Shown here: positions 60,366 to 64,000 of the stretch, piece after piece
Layout: each line of letters begins with the position of its first letter
Numbering within the stretch: position 1 is the first letter of the stretch
Source of the DNA: Verrucomicrobiota bacterium
Lineage (GTDB): Bacteria > Verrucomicrobiota > Verrucomicrobiia > Limisphaerales > JACDHS01
Reading direction: 5' to 3'
Length of the DNA stretch: 64,000 nucleotides
Assembly: GCA_013820875.1 (NCBI GenBank)
Contig: JACDHS010000004.1
Span: 35,816-99,815 of the forward strand
Notes under the pieces: generated by a model
The model's input: the letters and a program-made list of their open reading frames with translations, nothing else
Told to the model about the DNA's origin: nothing
The model's database searches: none
Made by a program: the position numbers and the translations under genes

Positions 60366-61316
60366 ATGAAAGGAATGCCTTTTGCCATCGTTTTGGTTGC
60401 TCTGCTGGGCGTCGTCTTGTTCTTCGGATTCCGAGCTTCCGAACGCAGAGCGCCCGTTCAGGACAATTCTGAATCCGGCTACCTGGTCTTTGAGGTTCAA
60501 GGACGCCTGAAGAGCATCGCATCAGATTCGCGGAGCGCGGTGATCGAGCATGAGACAATTCCAAATTACATGCCCGCAATGACAATGGCTTTCCCGGTTA
60601 GAAACCCCGCCGACCTCACTGGATTGAAAGAGGGCAATGCCATCTCGTTTCAATTCGTTGTGACCGGCAACGATTCATGGATCGAGCGAGTGAAAAAACT
60701 GCGCGACGATGCCGTAGCGCAGTCGCCTGCCGGAGATCGCTCCAGCCGCATCGGCAGTTCAGGATCTATTCCCTCTTTGGACGTCGGTGATCTTGTTCCG
60801 GATTTTCGACTGACCAACCAGAACGGCGAGCGGTTTCATTTGAGAGATTTTGCCGGAAAACAGGTTGTCTTAACGTTCATTTTCGTCCGATGCCCGGTTC
60901 CAAACTTTTGTCCATTGATGTCGGAAAACTTCCGCAAGCTTCAGGAGATGTTGAAGGCATCCGGCAAAATGGAGGATGTTCGACTGCTCAGCATCACAAT
61001 AGATCCGACTCACGACACACCTGAAGTCTTGAAAGCCTATGCGTCGCGATACACGCAAAACTTTAGCGAATGGATTTTTGCTACTGGCGAAGAGAAACAG
61101 ATTGATACGTTGCTGACGCAATTCATCGTTTACGCGGAACCCAATGCGGGAACGATCACACACGAACTCGTGACCGCTTACATCTCACCGGATGGACGCC
61201 TTGCCCAGGTCTGGCGGGGCAACGAATGGAAGCCTCAGGACATTGTTAACACGTTGCGCATGGGGGAGGAACAGATACAAACCACCGAATCCAATGCTGT
61301 GAATCACAGAAACTGA
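60366..61316 (+). CDS. SCO1/SenC-family copper chaperone with N-terminal CusF-like domain
   Basis: 316 residues from ATG 60366. N-terminal TM (FAIVLVALLGVVLFFGFRA) then a CusF-like copper domain (RLKSIASDSRSAVIEHETIP with NYMPAMTMAFPVRN, the Met/His-rich site). Residues ~150-310 are the SCO1 thioredoxin-like fold: VPDFRLTNQNGERFHLRDFA, LTFIFVRCPVPNFCPLMSEN (CxxxxxC rather than CxxxC, with Pro-Asn inserted), SITIDPTHDTPEVLKAYAS and the distal His in GTITHELVTAYISPDG. Probably delivers copper to a terminal oxidase or to the adjacent cupredoxin system. Confidence 0.88.
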   Translation: MKGMPFAIVLVALLGVVLFFGFRASERRAPVQDNSESGYLVFEVQGRLKSIASDSRSAVIEHETIPNYMPAMTMAFPVRNPADLTGLKEGNAISFQFVVTGNDSWIERVKKLRDDAVAQSPAGDRSSRIGSSGSIPSLDVGDLVPDFRLTNQNGERFHLRDFAGKQVVLTFIFVRCPVPNFCPLMSENFRKLQEMLKASGKMEDVRLLSITIDPTHDTPEVLKAYASRYTQNFSEWIFATGEEKQIDTLLTQFIVYAEPNAGTITHELVTAYISPDGRLAQVWRGNEWKPQDIVNTLRMGEEQIQTTESNAVNHRN

Positions 61317-61362
61317 TCGAAGCTTGATGTGAATCAAACAGGCCATTGCGAATCTGAATATC

Positions 61363-61857
61363 ATGAGGGCGCTTATGAGAAACCTTAACATTTTATTCGT
61401 CGCGTCACTTGCACTGCCTCTTTTGCTGGCAACCGGTTGTGGTGGCGGCGCTGATTCCAATGCTGCGTCAAACAATGATCCATCCTCCACAACATCGGCT
61501 TCGGCTGTGACGGTTCATGATGTTGCCATGCGAGGCGAGGGCACGACGTTCTATTTCGAACCGAAAGAGCTTACAATTCAACGAGGGGACGTGGTGCGAT
61601 GGAAAATGGTGGATGGAGCACCGCACAACGTGAATTTCACGGGACAAAAGATCCCCGAGGGAGCGCGCGTTATCCTGGCGAACAAGAAGAAGCTGATGGG
61701 AATGATGCTCGTGGCCGCCGGCCAAACCTACGAGATGAAATTCACTGAAGACTTCCCCTTCGGCGACTACAATTATGTTTGTGATCCGCACATCGCTTTC
61801 AACATGACCGGCAAGATCACCATTGCAGAGAAAAGCGAACTCGCCTCCTCAGAGTAG
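61363..61857 (+). CDS. Plastocyanin-like cupredoxin lipoprotein
   Basis: 164 residues. Lipoprotein leader LALPLLLATGC. Cupredoxin domain ~45-160: YFEPKELTIQRGDVVRWKMV, first ligand DGAPHNVNF, and the C-terminal ligand loop NYVCDPHIAFNMTGKITI with Cys, His and Met, a complete type 1 copper site. Small blue copper electron carrier on the outer face of the membrane. Between the SCO1-type copper chaperone and NnrS genes. Confidence 0.9.
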   Translation: MRALMRNLNILFVASLALPLLLATGCGGGADSNAASNNDPSSTTSASAVTVHDVAMRGEGTTFYFEPKELTIQRGDVVRWKMVDGAPHNVNFTGQKIPEGARVILANKKKLMGMMLVAAGQTYEMKFTEDFPFGDYNYVCDPHIAFNMTGKITIAEKSELASSE

Positions 61858-61995
61858 TCGCGGGTGTTTCGCGGCAAAATCTCCGCTGCCACGGCAAAAA
61901 ACGTGTATATTGGATCGCGCTACGGACGCGGTCATGTTTCGACACCTTAACCGCGTTTGCAAAATTGCAACGCACTCGGCAATCTGCGGTCAAAT

Positions 61996-63204
61996 ATGGG
62001 CGCTCAAAATAATCAGCCGAAGGTCACCTCCCGAATCTCCCTCTCTGAACTGGGCCGGGAGCCGTTCCGCATCTTCTTCCCGGCAGCCGTGCTCGCCGGG
62101 CTGTTTGGGGTTTCGCTCTGGCCGCTTTTTTTCGGTGGTATGACCAGTCTTTATCCCGGGCAAGGGCATGCCCGAATCATGGCGTATGGCTTTTTCGGTG
62201 GTTTTATCTTTGGATTCCTGGGAACCGCGATGCCTCGCATGCTCTCCGTTCCGCCGCTCGGATTGAGAAACGTTTCTCTGCTCTTCACTCTGTATGTGGC
62301 AATGAATATTGCGTTTGCAACAGGGCATGTTGCATGGGGCGATGGCCTTTTCGCAACGTTACTCGTATTTTTTGCGACCGCCATGATTCTTCGGGTCCGC
62401 CATCGCGAAGCGCTGCCGCCGCCAGGATTCGTGCTCGTCGGAATGTCTTTCGCCTGCGTGTTCGCAGCCGCTGTCATGGCTCTATGGCAACATCAGAATC
62501 CCGAGACCGGAGCCTATTGGCATTCTCTACAGAAGTTGCTCGGTTACCAGGGATTCGTGTTGCTGCCGATTCTGGGCATCGGGCCGTTCATCCTGCCGCG
62601 CTTTTTCGGCATGCCCAGTTCCCATGATCTCCCAGACAGCATAAAGCCAAGCTCAGCGTGGAGGAAAAAGGCGGTTCTCGCTCTTTCAGCAGGACTATTG
62701 ATCGTGGTCTCCTTCTTCATTGAAGCCGCAGGCAACCTCAAAGTGGCGTACGGACTCCGGTTTATCGTTACGGCCGCCTACCTCCTCCTGGAATTCCCAT
62801 TCCGAACCGCTAAAGCAGGGGGGAACGCATTAACACTGTCGCTGCGACTTGCGCTCGCTTTGATGGCAGCCGGTTTTCTCGCGGTCATGCTGTTCCCAGC
62901 TTACCGCACAGGGTTGCTTCACCTGACGTTGATGGGCGGTTTTGCGGTGGTCACGTTTGTGGTGGCCACTCGGGTCATCTTTGGACACAGCGGTAATCTC
63001 GCCAAATTGAAACTGCCAAACCGGTGGGTATTTGTGGCAGTTTCGTTGATGATCATGGCCATGGCCACTCGCCTCAGCGGCGATCTCTGGCCCAAGCTCA
63101 TGGTCTCACACTACAACTATGGAGTCCTGGTCTGGGCCGCCGGTGTGTTGTTATGGGCGTGGAAAGTTTTGCCCAGGGTGTTGGAGGCTGAGCCGGAAGA
63201 TTGA
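61996..63204 (+). CDS. NnrS family membrane protein
   Basis: 402 residues from ATG 61996. About twelve TM helices. Family features: REPFRIFFPAAVLAGLFGVS, YPGQGHARIMAYGFFGGFIF, GFLGTAMPRMLSVPPLG, and RVIFGHSGNLAKLKL. NnrS is a heme- and copper-containing protein linked to nitric-oxide/nitrosative stress handling and, in some species, denitrification. Follows the cupredoxin and SCO1 genes, so the three may form a respiratory or NO-response set. Confidence 0.9.
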   Translation: MGAQNNQPKVTSRISLSELGREPFRIFFPAAVLAGLFGVSLWPLFFGGMTSLYPGQGHARIMAYGFFGGFIFGFLGTAMPRMLSVPPLGLRNVSLLFTLYVAMNIAFATGHVAWGDGLFATLLVFFATAMILRVRHREALPPPGFVLVGMSFACVFAAAVMALWQHQNPETGAYWHSLQKLLGYQGFVLLPILGIGPFILPRFFGMPSSHDLPDSIKPSSAWRKKAVLALSAGLLIVVSFFIEAAGNLKVAYGLRFIVTAAYLLLEFPFRTAKAGGNALTLSLRLALALMAAGFLAVMLFPAYRTGLLHLTLMGGFAVVTFVVATRVIFGHSGNLAKLKLPNRWVFVAVSLMIMAMATRLSGDLWPKLMVSHYNYGVLVWAAGVLLWAWKVLPRVLEAEPED

Positions 63205-63233
63205 AGACAGAAGTTACGGTCTTGTTTCGTAGA

Positions 63234-63318
63234 TGGTGGGCGCGACAGGGGTCGAACCTGCACGGATTACTCCACTGGATCCTAAGTCCAGCGCGTCTGC
63301 CAATTCCGCCACGCGCCC
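63234..63318 (-). tRNA. tRNA-Leu (anticodon TAG)
   Basis: Reverse complement folds as a class II tRNA: acceptor GGGCGCG/CGCGCCC, anticodon arm CTGGA-CTTAGGA-TCCAG (TAG), long variable arm TGGAGTAATCCG, T-arm CAGG TTCGACC CCTG, discriminator A and encoded CCA (63234-63236). Confidence 0.95.
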
Positions 63319-63619
63319 AACTGAACGGGCGGGAATCTAACTTGTAAAATGCCTAAGGCAAAGCGTGATTTGAAAAATACTGGTTCCCTTTCGGAAGCCC
63401 ACACTGCGTTTATCGAGCTGCAACTTTCTCGGGTTTGCTCGCACTGATCATCACACTCAGGCGATTCAAGTACCTTCGAAAAACCGGGGGAGCCAGCCTG
63501 CCAGTGTAATCACACCCCAATAAACCCCATCCAACCCATTTTCGTTGCTGCAACGGAAGCGCTTGCGTTATAAACCTCGGTTATGGGGCGGCCTCGCTCG
63601 TCGCTTGTTTTAGTTTCCC

Positions 63620-63875
63620 CTTTCCAGGGCTGAAAGCCCGTCATGTGATAGCCTGGGCTGCAGCGAGCCCTGCGAGCAAGGCCCAGGTAAAGATCACCGG
63701 AAATCCAAAGCTCTGTAAGAGCGACATCCTTGTCCTATACTCTCAGGGGACCAAGAGGGGGCACAAACAGTGTCGCCCCTACAGGGCTGAAAAATTGTCC
63801 GCCGTAAACCCAGGCCTTGCTCGTCTGACTCGCTGCAGCCTGGGCTATCACATGGCGGGCCTTCAGCCCTTAACT
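63620..63875. repeat. Long inverted repeat, MITE-like, next to IS630-type transposase end
   Basis: Arms 63627-63689 and 63807-63869 are near-perfect inverted copies: GGGCTGAAAGCCCGTCATGT, then GATAGCCTGGGCTGCAGCGA and GCAAGGCCCAGG on the left match the complement on the right. The ~117-base loop has no gene. The rest of 63319-63906 is also gene-free as far as I can see. Confidence 0.88.
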
Positions 63876-63906
63876 AGTGTAGTGTCCTGTAAATCCATTT
63901 ATGTAT

Positions 63907-64000
63907 TTACGCTGATATTTGGCGGATTTTCTGAATTTTGGCGAGGATGTCAGCTCCTTTGGCACGCCATTCATAACGCGTGGGATTCAGGTTTCGTTGC
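63907..64000 (-). mobile_element. C-terminal end of an IS630-like transposase (partial, runs off window)
   Basis: Thirty-one codons read in from the right edge on the minus strand: RNLNPTRYEWRAKGADILAK then IQKIRQISA and TAA at 63909-63907. The segment NPxxYxWxAxGxxILAKIxxxR matches the last residues of IS630-family DDE transposases. The element's end lies just left, near TAGTGTAGTGTCCTGTAAA (63875-63893), possibly its terminal repeat. Confidence 0.7.

Overview
The window looks like a chromosomal segment of a Verrucomicrobiota bacterium, most likely a Pedosphaera-like soil lineage (subdivision 3, Limisphaerales). The support is qualitative: several prepilin-like proteins of the planctomycete/verrucomicrobial type, a huge delta-60-repeat secreted protein, very short AraC-type HTH proteins, many secreted lipoproteins, and intergenic DNA full of hairpin-forming repeats. 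No rRNA gene is present. Two tRNA genes were found, Lys(TTT) and Leu(TAG).

Layout. 1-800: tail of an upstream gene, then a 43-bp tandem array. 0.8-9.1 kb: secreted PGRP-type amidase; an isoprenoid-type set (geranylgeranyl-reductase-like flavoenzyme, UbiA prenyltransferase, CrtC/AttH-like lipoprotein); a TPR/multi-pass membrane protein; a GT9 glycosyltransferase. 9.1-15.6 kb: a 41-bp array, a small lipoprotein, purD, a catalytically dead S41-like protein, PBP4 (dacB) and an AraC-type HTH protein. 16.2-26.5 kb: an envelope block with an 8-cysteine secreted peptide, a MauE/DoxX-like membrane protein, a rare fusion of an O-antigen-ligase/polymerase domain to a GT51 peptidoglycan transglycosylase, two DUF4015-type glycosidase-like lipoproteins, a pseudopilin, an alpha/beta-hydrolase plus transglutaminase-like protein and a beta-lactamase-family hydrolase. 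26.6-37.4 kb: Mrp/ApbC, a 42-bp array, an MnmC-like methyltransferase, GDP-fucose synthase, two pseudopilins, an ABC exporter with a TPR protein, a sugar nucleotidyltransferase with PtsI, and a dienelactone hydrolase.

37.5-47.7 kb: tRNA-Lys with a small GIY-YIG endonuclease gene placed between it and a decayed tRNA copy; the delta-60 protein (21 repeats in three blocks of seven); then a decayed D-amino-acid-type catabolic locus (D-threonine-aldolase-like enzyme, GntR/LacI hybrid regulator, M19 dipeptidase, and scars of a Gfo/Idh dehydrogenase and a class III aminotransferase).

47.7-57.9 kb holds the most interesting unit. Eight tightly packed minus-strand genes encode a GcvH-like lipoyl carrier, a CobW-type GTPase, a small cysteine protein, a 2[4Fe-4S] ferredoxin, a radical SAM enzyme, a DUF116-polyprenyl synthase fusion, a prenyltransferase-repeat protein and a squalene-hopene-cyclase-like class II terpene cyclase. 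A cysteine desulfurase is divergent from them. Together they look like an undescribed terpenoid pathway coupled to Fe-S/lipoyl redox chemistry. 58-63.2 kb: zinc-ribbon membrane protein, pdxH, and a copper/NO-related set (SCO1, cupredoxin, NnrS). The window ends with tRNA-Leu, a long inverted repeat and the end of an IS630-type transposase.

At the DNA level, four sequence-unrelated intergenic tandem arrays have units of 43, 41, 42 and 41 bp, each rich in internal palindromes. This shared unit length is a second signal worth following up.
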